From Kordia algicida OT-1 (GTDB lineage: Bacteria > Bacteroidota > Bacteroidia > Flavobacteriales > Flavobacteriaceae), in the NCBI RefSeq assembly GCF_000154725.1, contig NZ_DS544873.1, forward strand, positions 4,499,085 to 4,563,084: a stretch of 64,000 bases of DNA, in the 5' to 3' direction. Positions 25,239 through 33,271 of the stretch are shown here, piece after piece. The position numbers and the translations under genes were made by a program. Position 1 is the first letter of the stretch. Every line of letters begins with the position of its first letter. The notes under the pieces were generated by a model. The model made no database searches. It was given only the letters and a program-made list of their open reading frames with translations, and was not told the origin of the DNA.

Positions 25239-25835
25239 ATGAAGCAGCAATTATTAACAGAAATTCTAGGAAATGCAGACATTTATTTGATCGATCAAAT
25301 TTTAAAAGGACGTTATCAAAAAAATGATTTGATCTTGGATGCAGGTTGCGGAAGCGGACGAAATTTGCACTATTTCCACGAAAGTGATGTTACTTTTTTT
25401 GCAATTGATTCCAATGAAGAACACATCAAAAACCTTCAAGAAAAATATCCAAAACTAGCGGAAAATTTTAAAGTTGCTGCACTAGAAAAAAATCCTTTTG
25501 CAGACGAGACTTTCGATCATATTTTATGTAATGCGGTATTACATTTTGCAAAAAGTGAAGCACATTTTAAAAAAATGTTTGCCGAATTGGTACGCGTACT
25601 GAAAAAAGGAGGAAGTTTGTTTGTACGAATGACTTCGGATATTGGTATGGAAGGAAAAACTACGCATTTACAAAACGGTGTGTATTTTTTACCCGATGCA
25701 TCGGAACGTTTTCTGCTCACAAGAAACTTGTTGCAAGAAATGTTGACAACGCATCAATTGTCGTTATCAGAACATGTAAAAAGTACTATTGTGAGTGACT
25801 TACGAAGTATGACTACTTTGGTGTTGACGAAATAA
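25239..25835 (+). CDS. Class I SAM-dependent methyltransferase
   Basis: A 198-residue protein from the ATG at 25239, which has AGAGGA directly before it; an upstream GTG frame has no support. Motif I is L-I-L-D-A-G-C-G-S-G-R-N-L (residues 27-39), motif II F-F-A-I-D-S-N-E-E-H, and F-D-H-I-L-C-N-A-V-L-H-F is the third element, as in Methyltransf_11. It lies divergent from the sulfur transporter with the shared GTAAC site between, so its substrate may be a thiol or sulfide, by inference only. Confidence 0.85.
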   Translation: MKQQLLTEILGNADIYLIDQILKGRYQKNDLILDAGCGSGRNLHYFHESDVTFFAIDSNEEHIKNLQEKYPKLAENFKVAALEKNPFADETFDHILCNAVLHFAKSEAHFKKMFAELVRVLKKGGSLFVRMTSDIGMEGKTTHLQNGVYFLPDASERFLLTRNLLQEMLTTHQLSLSEHVKSTIVSDLRSMTTLVLTK

Positions 25836-25837
25836 AA

Positions 25838-26182
25838 CTACTTCCAAGCTTTATAACCGCCTTTTAAATCATAGATTTTTTGAAAACCATTAGCTACTAA
25901 TTTTTTGGCTGCTCGCTGACTTCTATTTCCTGAGCGACAATATAAGTAGATTGGTTTTTCACGATCGAAACTAGCGAAATTTTCGTTGAAATTAGCACGA
26001 TCAAAAAAATCGATATTTATTGCTTTTTCAATATGTCCAGATGTATATTCAAATTTTGTGCGGACATCTACCAACTGTACATCTTTCTTAGAAATTGCTT
26101 CTTTAAATGTTGCAACATCTAAAATTTCAATTTCATCAGAAAGTTTTGATTTATCACCGAATAGAGAATTTAAAAAAGACAT
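25838..26182 (-). CDS. Single-domain rhodanese
   Basis: A 114-residue protein with a rhodanese domain (about 20-113): V-Q-L-V-D-V-R-T-K-F-E-Y-T-S-G-H-I-E-K-A and the active loop Y-L-Y-C-R-S-G-N-R-S, with persulfide-forming Cys near residue 82. It moves sulfane sulfur between thiols. It is convergent with the methyltransferase (2-bp gap). The promoter seems to lie about 330 bp upstream (site at 26543), leaving an unusually long leader. Confidence 0.92.
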   Translation of the reverse strand: MSFLNSLFGDKSKLSDEIEILDVATFKEAISKKDVQLVDVRTKFEYTSGHIEKAINIDFFDRANFNENFASFDREKPIYLYCRSGNRSQRAAKKLVANGFQKIYDLKGGYKAWK

Positions 26183-26325
26183 GTTTTGAGATTTAGGGGA
26201 TTTTTAATTTAACGTGAGTTCGACGTAAGAATTTTAGTTTGAAACTTTTCTTTTCCGAAGTATAGCAGGAGTTTTTCGTTAAAAATTTTCGAAACCTTGG
26301 AGAAAATTTAGAAAAACTCATGCGG

Positions 26326-26356
26326 TTTTAGTTTTTCCATAAAAGAAAAACTAAAA
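26326..26356. terminator. Hairpin in rhodanese leader
   Basis: A perfect 12-bp stem TTTTAGTTTTTC / GAAAAACTAAAA with a 7-nt loop in the 475-bp gap 26183-26657. It may be a terminator or attenuator of the rhodanese transcript. Confidence 0.4.
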
Positions 26357-26371
26357 ATACCTCTGGAAAAG

Positions 26372-26420
26372 TTCCCTTTCTTTTGTTTCTTTTCTTTGGG
26401 TAAGCAAAGAAAACGAAAAT
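26372..26420. repeat. Dispersed flavobacterial repeat
   Basis: CCCTTTCTTTTGTTTCTTTT followed by CTTTGGGTAAGCAAAGAAAA forms an imperfect inverted repeat of a kind I know from many Flavobacteriaceae genomes. It seems to have inserted in the rhodanese leader. Confidence 0.55.
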
Positions 26421-26512
26421 AAAACACTAAAAATGAATTATATAGCAGAATTATTTCTAAAATCACTGTAAATATAAATTGAACGATTTATATCGAACTG
26501 ACGTTAATTTAA

Positions 26513-26556
26513 CAAATGTAACTCGTTAATTGTTGATATACAGTAACTTTGGTTAC
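26513..26556 (-). promoter_or_regulatory. Crp/Fnr-type site plus -7 box, rhodanese promoter
   Basis: GTAACTTTGGTTAC (26543-26556), 22 nt, then TACATTTG on the minus strand (26513-26520), an exact TAnnTTTG. It would drive the rhodanese gene that starts at 26182. Confidence 0.7.
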
Positions 26557-26657
26557 AAAGTTGTTTTTTAATAAATAATATCGAGCACAATTGATCGGTT
26601 TTTTATCGTACCAAACTTTAAAACATCTTCATTTACAATTGCGCTCGATTTATATAT

Positions 26658-28064
26658 TTATAAACTCGTTGGGCACACAAATTCCGATACTGGAATATCT
26701 GTTTCTTTAATCGCTTTAAAACCACCTTCTACATTGATGAGGTTGTGAATTCCTCTGCTTTTTAAGATGGAAGCTGCAATCACGCTTCGATATCCGCCAG
26801 CACAATGCACATAAAATGTATCATCTTTTGGAAATTCGGCTAAATGATTGTTAAGATAATCCAACGGTGTATTTTTTGCTTTTAAAACATGTTCAGATTT
26901 AAATTCGTTTTCACGTCTTACATCATAAACGGGAAGTTCTTGAGTAAATGTATTTTTGAATGTTTCCGTTGTAATAGAACTAATGGTGTCATATTCTTTG
27001 GAAGCTTTTTTCCATGCGTCAAATCCGCCTTTTAAGTAACCAATTGTATTATCGAAACCAACTCTTGATAATCGCGTGATGGTTTCTTCTTCACGACCTT
27101 CGGGCGTTACTAATAAAATGGGTTGTTCAATATCGGCAATCAGCGCGCCAACCCAAGGTGCAAAACTTCCGTCCAAACCTATAAATATAGATCGCGGAAT
27201 GTGTCCCTGCACAAATTCATTTTGATGACGTACGTCTAATACAACTGCATTTGTTTCGTTGGCAATCACTTCAAATTCTGTAGGTAAATAAGCTGTTGCA
27301 CCACGTTTGATGATTTCCGAAACATCGTCATATCCTTCTTTATTGAGTTTCACATTTTCTGGAAAATAACTTGGTGGCGGCAACAAACCATCCGTAACTT
27401 CTTTGATAAATTCAGCTCTCGTCATATCGGCGCGCAACGCGTAATTTACCTTCTTTTGGTTTCCGAGTGTATCAACCGTTTCTTTCATCATGTTTTTACC
27501 ACAAGCCGAACCAGCACCATGTGCAGGATATACAATCACATCATCTGCTAAAGGCATAATTTTGTTGCGTAAACTATCATATAAATGACTTGCTAAATCT
27601 TCTACTGTAATTTCACCAGTTTTTTGAGCTAAATCTGGTCTTCCAACATCGCCTAAAAACAATGTGTCGCCACTAAATAACGCATGATCTTTTCCGTTTT
27701 CATCACGTAATAAATACGAAGTACTTTCCATAGTATGACCTGGCGTATGCAAGGCAATAATGGTAATGTTTCCTAAGCAAAATTCCTCATTGTCTTTGGC
27801 AATGGTAGCTTCAAACGAAGGTTGGGCATTTGGTCCATAAATAATTGGTGCGCCTGTTTTTTTAGAAAGCGTCACATGTCCACTGACGAAATCTGCATGG
27901 AAATGCGTTTCAAAAATATATTTAATTTGTGCGTTTTGTTGTTGTGCTTTGTCCACATACGGTTGTACTTCACGTAATGGATCAATGATAGCAACTTCGC
28001 CATTACTTTCTATGTAATATGCGCCTTGTGCAAGGCAACCTGTATATATTTGTTCTATTTTCAT
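26658..28064 (-). CDS. Persulfide dioxygenase-like MBL protein fused to two rhodanese domains
   Basis: A 468-residue fusion. Residues 1-245 form a metallo-beta-lactamase domain with T-H-F-H-A-D-F-V-S-G-H (about 52-62), H-T-P-G-H-T and F-S-G-D-T-L-F, the pattern of ETHE1-like persulfide dioxygenases. Rhodanese 1 (about 260-360) lacks the catalytic Cys (L-L-V-T-P-E-G-R). Rhodanese 2 (about 365-460) keeps it (Y-V-H-C-A-G-G-Y-R-S, Cys near 420). It likely oxidises glutathione-like persulfides to sulfite. A GTAAC site lies 52 bp upstream. Confidence 0.92.
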   Translation of the reverse strand: MKIEQIYTGCLAQGAYYIESNGEVAIIDPLREVQPYVDKAQQQNAQIKYIFETHFHADFVSGHVTLSKKTGAPIIYGPNAQPSFEATIAKDNEEFCLGNITIIALHTPGHTMESTSYLLRDENGKDHALFSGDTLFLGDVGRPDLAQKTGEITVEDLASHLYDSLRNKIMPLADDVIVYPAHGAGSACGKNMMKETVDTLGNQKKVNYALRADMTRAEFIKEVTDGLLPPPSYFPENVKLNKEGYDDVSEIIKRGATAYLPTEFEVIANETNAVVLDVRHQNEFVQGHIPRSIFIGLDGSFAPWVGALIADIEQPILLVTPEGREEETITRLSRVGFDNTIGYLKGGFDAWKKASKEYDTISSITTETFKNTFTQELPVYDVRRENEFKSEHVLKAKNTPLDYLNNHLAEFPKDDTFYVHCAGGYRSVIAASILKSRGIHNLINVEGGFKAIKETDIPVSEFVCPTSL

Positions 28065-28086
28065 AAGTACTAATTTTAAGATGATA

Positions 28087-28130
28087 TAAAATTAAGAAGA
28101 TAGAATTATGTATACAGTAACTTGTGTTAC
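28087..28130 (-). promoter_or_regulatory. Crp/Fnr-type site plus -7 box, MBL-rhodanese promoter
   Basis: GTAACTTGTGTTAC (28117-28130), 22 nt, then TAATTTTA on the minus strand (28087-28094). Confidence 0.65.
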
Positions 28131-28155
28131 AAAGTGTTATTTTTTTGAATGTGAT

Positions 28156-28953
28156 TTATTGGTTTACAAAAAACTCCATATAGAAGATAAAGATTGCCAT
28201 GACAAAGATGAAATAGCCAAAACCTTTTTTGAGTTTTTTTCCGTCGACAAAGTTTCCTAAGTAGCTTCCGATGAAAATACCAACTAGAGAAATAGCGGTA
28301 AATATTGTCAGGAATTCCCAATCAATTTCCATAGTGAGAGCATCTCCCAAAAGGAAGCCTAATAACGATTTAAACGCAATGATAATGAGTGAAGTTCCAA
28401 CTGCGACTTTCATTTCTACATTTGCCAATAATACCAATGCAGGAATGATTAAGAATCCACCGCCTGCGCCAATCATTCCAGTAATGGCTCCGACGACCAA
28501 ACCTTCAATCAGAATCAAAGGATAGTTATACGATACTTCTCCAGAGCTTATTTTTTCTTTACGTTCTTTGAGCATAGATAGTGCCGCTGGAAACATCAAT
28601 ATGGCAAAAAGTCCAAACATGCCCATTCTGCGCGTAAATTCGAAATTTCCAATAGTAAATAATACGTCTGGCAATGCGGGAACTACATAGTAACGAACGA
28701 GCGAAACTCCGATGATGGCAGGAATTCCGAAAACGATTGCGGTACGCCAGTCGACAAAACCTTTTAAGTGCTGTTTAAGTCCGCCAACTAAAGCGCTCGT
28801 TCCGACGATAAATAGCGAATATGCAGTAGCAACTTTTTCGTTTACTGAAAATAGATATGCGAGTACGGGAACAGCAAGTATAGAGCCGCCACCGCCAATA
28901 AGACCTAGTGAAATTCCAATAATCAAGGCACTAACATAGCCAAGTATTTCCAT
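28156..28953 (-). CDS. TauE/SafE family sulfite exporter
   Basis: A 265-residue membrane protein with about seven helices and the two Gly-rich TauE/SafE repeats: G-L-I-G-G-G-G-S-I-L-A-V-P-V-L near residue 18 and G-M-I-G-A-G-G-G-F-L-I-I-P-A-L near 160. Family members export sulfite or other sulfonate products. It fits downstream of persulfide oxidation by the MBL-rhodanese protein, which would yield sulfite. Own promoter with GTAAC site 53 bp upstream. Confidence 0.92.
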   Translation of the reverse strand: MEILGYVSALIIGISLGLIGGGGSILAVPVLAYLFSVNEKVATAYSLFIVGTSALVGGLKQHLKGFVDWRTAIVFGIPAIIGVSLVRYYVVPALPDVLFTIGNFEFTRRMGMFGLFAILMFPAALSMLKERKEKISSGEVSYNYPLILIEGLVVGAITGMIGAGGGFLIIPALVLLANVEMKVAVGTSLIIIAFKSLLGFLLGDALTMEIDWEFLTIFTAISLVGIFIGSYLGNFVDGKKLKKGFGYFIFVMAIFIFYMEFFVNQ

Positions 28954-28976
28954 AATTGTTTTTAATGTTTGTCAGT

Positions 28977-29020
28977 GCAATGTACAGCGCATGCAATGAT
29001 CTCGCAGTAACTTAAGTTAC
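28977..29020 (-). promoter_or_regulatory. Crp/Fnr-type site plus -7 box, TauE/SafE promoter
   Basis: GTAACTTAAGTTAC (29007-29020), a perfect palindrome, 22 nt, then TACATTGC on the minus strand (28977-28984). It lies 4 bp past the Crp/Fnr stop. Confidence 0.7.
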
Positions 29021-29024
29021 ATAT

Positions 29025-29660
29025 TCAGGCTAAATTTATGATTTTAATATGATTTCTATGCAATTCTATGCGCCCCATTTGTTCTAATTTTTTTAAAAGT
29101 CTTGATATGACAACTCTAGAGCTGTGTAAGTCGTAAGCAATTTCTTGATGTGTGTTGTGAATTGTATTTGTTTTGTTTATACGAATTTTCTCCTTGAGGT
29201 AATTGAGTAATCGCTGATCCATCTTTTCAAATGCAACGCTGTCTAGAATATGCAATACTTCGTTGAGTCGTGTGTGGTAACTTTCAAACACAAAATTTCT
29301 CCAAGTTTTATACTTCGCAGTCCATTCTTCCATTTTTTGAACAGGAACCATGATAAGTTTGGTGTCTTGTTCGGCAACGGCTTTGATTTCGCTTTTGGTT
29401 TGTCCGACACAACAATTCATCGTCATTGAGCAAGTTTCACCACTTTCCAGATAATATAACAGTAATTCGTCGCCTTCTTTGTCTTCACGCATCACTTTGA
29501 TGGCTCCAGAAATTAAAAGAGGCATTCCACGGACATAATCGCCAATAGACATCATGGTAAAGCCTGCGGGAATTTCTTTAAAAGTTCCTACTTGGGCAAT
29601 TTCGTTGAGTAAATCATCTTCAAAAAGATGATCGTAATTGTCTTTGAGTTCTTGAATCAT
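29025..29660 (-). CDS. Crp/Fnr family regulator of the sulfur island
   Basis: A 211-residue regulator. The N-terminal beta-roll (about 20-115) resembles a cyclic nucleotide fold but lacks the usual R-S-A pocket. Three cysteines cluster at 77, 83 and 84 (C-S-M-T-M-N-C-C), a likely thiol or persulfide sensor. A long dimer helix (about 115-150) leads to a winged HTH with recognition helix S-S-R-V-V-I-S-R-L-L-K-K-L-E (about 180-193). Five identical sites in 25.2-29.8 kb, one in front of this gene, suggest it activates the whole island and itself. Confidence 0.9.
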   Translation of the reverse strand: MIQELKDNYDHLFEDDLLNEIAQVGTFKEIPAGFTMMSIGDYVRGMPLLISGAIKVMREDKEGDELLLYYLESGETCSMTMNCCVGQTKSEIKAVAEQDTKLIMVPVQKMEEWTAKYKTWRNFVFESYHTRLNEVLHILDSVAFEKMDQRLLNYLKEKIRINKTNTIHNTHQEIAYDLHSSRVVISRLLKKLEQMGRIELHRNHIKIINLA

Positions 29661-29721
29661 GGATTGCGTTTTTGGACTTCAATGATTGTGATATTTAAAA
29701 GTAATAAAACTAAATAGAAGG

Positions 29722-29765
29722 TAAAATTATTGTTTTTTGGTGCAATCAACAGTAACAAAGGTTAC
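29722..29765 (-). promoter_or_regulatory. Crp/Fnr-type site plus -7 box, Crp/Fnr promoter
   Basis: GTAACAAAGGTTAC (29752-29765), 22 nt, then TAATTTTA on the minus strand (29722-29729), 62 bp before the regulator start. It supports autoregulation. Confidence 0.65.
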
Positions 29766-29771
29766 AGATAT

Positions 29772-29933
29772 CTACAAAGCCTCAATTTTTTTCATAATTG
29801 CTTCTGCTTCTGCCGTTTTCTGATCGCTTAGTTTCCTGTTGGAAGTGGATAAGTTAAACGCTTCTTGCGTAAGCTTGTTATACTTCTCGTAGAGTTTTTC
29901 TTTTTCTGATTTCTTTTTAAATAATCCGAACAT
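29772..29933 (-). CDS. Lacal_2735 family small protein
   Basis: A 53-residue protein, MFGLFKKKSEKEKLYEKYNK, then a helical segment ending A-I-M-K-K-I-E-A-L. The basic start and single helix pair match the Lacal_2735 family of short Flavobacteriaceae proteins. Function unknown. ATG at 29933 with an A-rich leader. It lies just upstream of the Crp/Fnr promoter site on the same strand. Confidence 0.85.
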   Translation of the reverse strand: MFGLFKKKSEKEKLYEKYNKLTQEAFNLSTSNRKLSDQKTAEAEAIMKKIEAL

Positions 29934-30003
29934 AATTTTTCTTTTTTTATAGCCTTGTAAAGATACGACTTAAAAGAGGTTATTGCTAGTTTTTTGAAAC
30001 TAG

Positions 30004-30042
30004 AAAAGCCAGGAAATCTAGTGTAGGCTTTCTGGCTTTTTT
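30004..30042. terminator. Bidirectional hairpin
   Basis: AAAAGCCAGgAAA pairs with TTTCTGGCTTTT and is followed by T residues, 21 bases past the stop of the DUF2490 gene. It closes the carbonate operon. Confidence 0.6.
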
Positions 30043-30063
30043 ATGTTTTACAGGATAAAGAAT

Positions 30064-30762
30064 TTAATCTTGTATTTCTTTTTGTTTTTTACGCAAATCT
30101 GTGTTGAAAACAACGGCAAATTGTAAATATCCTTTTCCCGTAGTTCGCAAGCGTTGGTATAACATTCCTGTTTGTAAGTTTACGTTTTTGTTCAGTTGAT
30201 AGCCAATGCCGCCATACAAACGGTTTCTATCAAACAATTCTTCTTCACCATTGATAAAGATTTCATTATACACTCCGAAGAAAAACGCGCCTGTTTCCAT
30301 TTTTGGTTTGTTTACAGGAATAAAAAGCATCAATCGGTAACGAAAACGCGTTTTAAAATCGTCTTCAACCCAACGTTGTTCGGCTCTGTAACGATGTTCA
30401 AATTTTACACGACCAAGATAGTTATTCGTAATTAATTGTTGCCAAATACGATGTTCTTCCGTTTCTGGACTGTCACGTTCACTTTCGTACACAAAACTTC
30501 CAATATAAGCATATCCTGCTGTGGCGAAAGCATTTTTGGTAAAGTGATAATTTAGTCCAGTTCGTAATAACCATTGTTCTGTATTGTTTGGAATGATCGT
30601 GTGGTTTCGAAATTGAACTTCTGAGTGAATACTAAATTTTTCACTGATTTTATTCGTTCCGAAATACATCAACCAATTTCCTGTTTCGTCTTGACTCCAA
30701 CTCATCAGTGGAACAAGAAACAACATCAAAACAATAAGTTTTTTAATGATGTGATGTTTCAT
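30064..30762 (-). CDS. DUF2490 outer membrane beta-barrel
   Basis: A 232-residue protein with a signal peptide (cut near S-W-S-Q, residue 23) and Trp/Tyr-rich alternating strands (Q-W-L-L-R-T-G-L-N-Y-H-F; YLGRVKFEHRYRAEQRWV), ending in the basic DLRKKQKEIQD tail. This is the DUF2490 family. It is 2 bp after the carbonic anhydrase gene, so it is translated with it; it might be the outer membrane porin for the bicarbonate system, by inference. Confidence 0.88.
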   Translation of the reverse strand: MKHHIIKKLIVLMLFLVPLMSWSQDETGNWLMYFGTNKISEKFSIHSEVQFRNHTIIPNNTEQWLLRTGLNYHFTKNAFATAGYAYIGSFVYESERDSPETEEHRIWQQLITNNYLGRVKFEHRYRAEQRWVEDDFKTRFRYRLMLFIPVNKPKMETGAFFFGVYNEIFINGEEELFDRNRLYGGIGYQLNKNVNLQTGMLYQRLRTTGKGYLQFAVVFNTDLRKKQKEIQD

Positions 30763-30764
30763 TC

Positions 30765-31391
30765 TTATAGAAATGTTACTTTCCCATTGTTGATGTCGTA
30801 CATTCCACCAACAATTTTGATGTCTCCATCATTTTCTAATTCTGCCAATACTGGACTTTGCTTACGAATGTTTTCGATAGTCATTTCTACATTTTTTACG
30901 GCAACATTATTTACAAAATCAATGTTTTTAGAGTTGCGTAAGTTTTCGTCAGTTGGTTCTTTTACAGCTTCAACAGCAGGTTCAATTTTGTTGATTAAAG
31001 CAGTTAGGTTTCCAAGTCTTGCATGATCGCAAGCGCCTTTAATAGCACCGCATGAAGTATGCCCAAGTACAACTATTAATTTTGTTCCTGCTAGTTTACA
31101 TGCAAATTCCATACTTCCTAAAATGTCTACATTGACAAAGTTTCCAGCGATACGAACGCTAAAAATGTCGCCTAGTCCTTGATCGAAAACCAACTCAGCA
31201 GAAACTCTAGAATCAATACAACTTAAAATAGTTGCGAAGGGAAATTGACCATTTCTAGTATCGTTTACTTGTTCTAAAAGATTTCTGTTTGCTTTTAAGT
31301 TTTGTTGAAACCTTTCATTTCCTTCTTTTAAAAACTGAAGTGCTTTTTCAGGGGTTAGAGTTGCCTGTGTTTCTTTAGTATGTGCTTTCAT
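30765..31391 (-). CDS. Beta-class carbonic anhydrase
   Basis: A 208-residue enzyme interconverting CO2 and bicarbonate. Zinc ligands are Cys58 in S-C-I-D-S-R, His111 and Cys114 (G-H-T-S-C-G), with the Asp60-Arg62 dyad, all conserved. No signal peptide, so cytosolic. It lies between a SulP transporter and DUF2490; this pairing is common in marine Bacteroidota and points to bicarbonate uptake or pH control. Confidence 0.95.
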   Translation of the reverse strand: MKAHTKETQATLTPEKALQFLKEGNERFQQNLKANRNLLEQVNDTRNGQFPFATILSCIDSRVSAELVFDQGLGDIFSVRIAGNFVNVDILGSMEFACKLAGTKLIVVLGHTSCGAIKGACDHARLGNLTALINKIEPAVEAVKEPTDENLRNSKNIDFVNNVAVKNVEMTIENIRKQSPVLAELENDGDIKIVGGMYDINNGKVTFL

Positions 31392-31506
31392 AAATATATT
31401 AATTTGTACTATTATAGTTGAATTGATGATTTGTTATATGCGATTACAATCGGCATGTTACTTTTTTGAATCGCTTCTTTGCTATTAAATTTTGTGATTA
31501 CAGTGT

Positions 31507-33114
31507 CTAAGTAGTTTTTGGTCTTAGTTTAAAAAACTCTATAAAACTTGGAGGATTTTCCACGATGCCACGTTCTGAGATCAATTTGATATCAATATTT
31601 CTGTTGCGTGCTTTTTCTGAAAAATCTTCTAAAATTTCAATAATATCATTGTCTAAGAAACGTGTTTTGCGTACGTCTAATTCTAAGTATGTATTTTCTG
31701 GCAGCCTGTCTAATTCTTTTAAGATAGCTCCTTTGTTAAAGAAAGTTACTTCTTCTGCGAGAGTCATCTTAATTTTATTTTTTCCGTCACTAACATCTTC
31801 AATGTGTAAAAAGTGAGAGTTTTGGAAACTTTTAATTAATATTACGATGATACCAACAGCCAATCCGAGTCCGATTCCCCATAAAAGGTCGATAAAAACG
31901 ATTCCTAAAATCGTTACCATAAACGGAACAAATTGTTTCCAGCCTGATTCATACATTGTTTTGAATAACGTAGGTTTTGCCAATTTATATCCAACAATCA
32001 GAAGAACAGAAGCCAATACAGATAAAGGAATCATGTTGATAATCGTAGGAATTGCAACTACAGCAATCAATAAGAAGAAACCGTGAATGATAGCAGACAT
32101 TTTTGTTTTTCCACCAGATTGAATGTTTGCAGAACTACGTACGATTACTTGTGTAATTGGCAATCCACCAATTAAACCAGAAAGTACATTTCCTGTTCCT
32201 TGTGCTAATAATTCTCGGTTGGTTGGTGTTACACGCTTTTGTGGATCTAACTTATCTGTTGCTTCCACACAAAGAAGTGTTTCCAAACTTGCTACTACAG
32301 CAATTACAGCTCCTGTAATCCATACATCTTTATCTCCAATGGTGGAAAAATCTGGAAAGCTGAATTGTCCTAAAAAGGCGTCAAAATTGTCAGGAACAGG
32401 TACGGAAACTAAGTGTTCTGGAGAAATTCCAAATGTTTCGTCTCCTTTAGTGACTAAAAAGTATATGATTCCTAAAACTACAGCAACCAACGGACCTTGA
32501 ATTAATTGAAATATTTTTCCTTTTTTAGATAAAACAGCATTCCATAAAATTAAAATTGCTAATCCTATAATAGCAATAATAGTTGCTCCAGGACTAATGT
32601 AATTTACAGTATTTAAAATCTCTGAGAATGTATTTTCTCCATCAACTTGAAAAAATGCAAAATCTCCTTCTGGATCGGCATCATAGCCAAAAAAGTGAGG
32701 AATTTGCTTTAAAATAATGATGATTCCAATTCCTGTAAGCATTCCTTTAATTACAGAAGAAGGGAAAAAATATCCAATAATTCCAAATTTTAGAACACCA
32801 AAAATAATTTGGATCACACCACCAATTACGACAGCGACTAAGAATTTTTCATAGCCATTTTCAATACCGCCAAATGATGCGATTGCTGCAAATACAATGA
32901 CGGCAAGTCCTGCTGCAGGACCACTCACACCAACTTGTGAACCACTCACGGCACCTACAACGATACCACCAATGATACCCGCAATGATACCAGCGAGCGG
33001 TGGAGCACCACTGGCAAGTGCAATTCCTAAACAGAGTGGAAGTGCAACGAAGAAAACGACAATACTAGCGGGGAAATCCGCTTTTAAATTTTTGAATGGG
33101 TTTGAACTATTCAT
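31507..33114 (-). CDS. SulP family anion (bicarbonate) transporter
   Basis: A 535-residue transporter. Ten to fourteen membrane helices (about 15-420) with the SulP signature (A-L-P-L-C-L-G-I-A-L-A-S-G-A-P-P-L-A-G), and a C-terminal STAS domain (about 435-530; YLELDVRKTRFLDNDIIEIL). SulP proteins move sulfate, bicarbonate or other anions; the carbonic anhydrase next door favours bicarbonate. 115-bp gap to the anhydrase gene. Confidence 0.93.
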   Translation of the reverse strand: MNSSNPFKNLKADFPASIVVFFVALPLCLGIALASGAPPLAGIIAGIIGGIVVGAVSGSQVGVSGPAAGLAVIVFAAIASFGGIENGYEKFLVAVVIGGVIQIIFGVLKFGIIGYFFPSSVIKGMLTGIGIIIILKQIPHFFGYDADPEGDFAFFQVDGENTFSEILNTVNYISPGATIIAIIGLAILILWNAVLSKKGKIFQLIQGPLVAVVLGIIYFLVTKGDETFGISPEHLVSVPVPDNFDAFLGQFSFPDFSTIGDKDVWITGAVIAVVASLETLLCVEATDKLDPQKRVTPTNRELLAQGTGNVLSGLIGGLPITQVIVRSSANIQSGGKTKMSAIIHGFFLLIAVVAIPTIINMIPLSVLASVLLIVGYKLAKPTLFKTMYESGWKQFVPFMVTILGIVFIDLLWGIGLGLAVGIIVILIKSFQNSHFLHIEDVSDGKNKIKMTLAEEVTFFNKGAILKELDRLPENTYLELDVRKTRFLDNDIIEILEDFSEKARNRNIDIKLISERGIVENPPSFIEFFKLRPKTT

Positions 33115-33271
33115 GATAGTAAGTAAATGTTTTTGAACTAAAACACAAGGACAAATTTGCTTGTTTCAATTCTTTAAGTTAGCTAAATTTTATTTTGATT
33201 ATATGATTAGTGAATTGATCTCTAGGTAACTAAATTTGTGAGAATGTTGTAGAGAAAAATTCAAGGTATTG

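Noticed and set aside
26513-26530. Second GTAAC-like half-site pair (GTAACTCGTTAA) near the rhodanese -7 box.
   Set aside because: Spacer is 2 rather than 4 and the last base is wrong; probably chance.
32123-32500. 125-residue plus-strand frame within the SulP gene.
   Set aside because: Antisense shadow rich in Pro, Ser and Thr.
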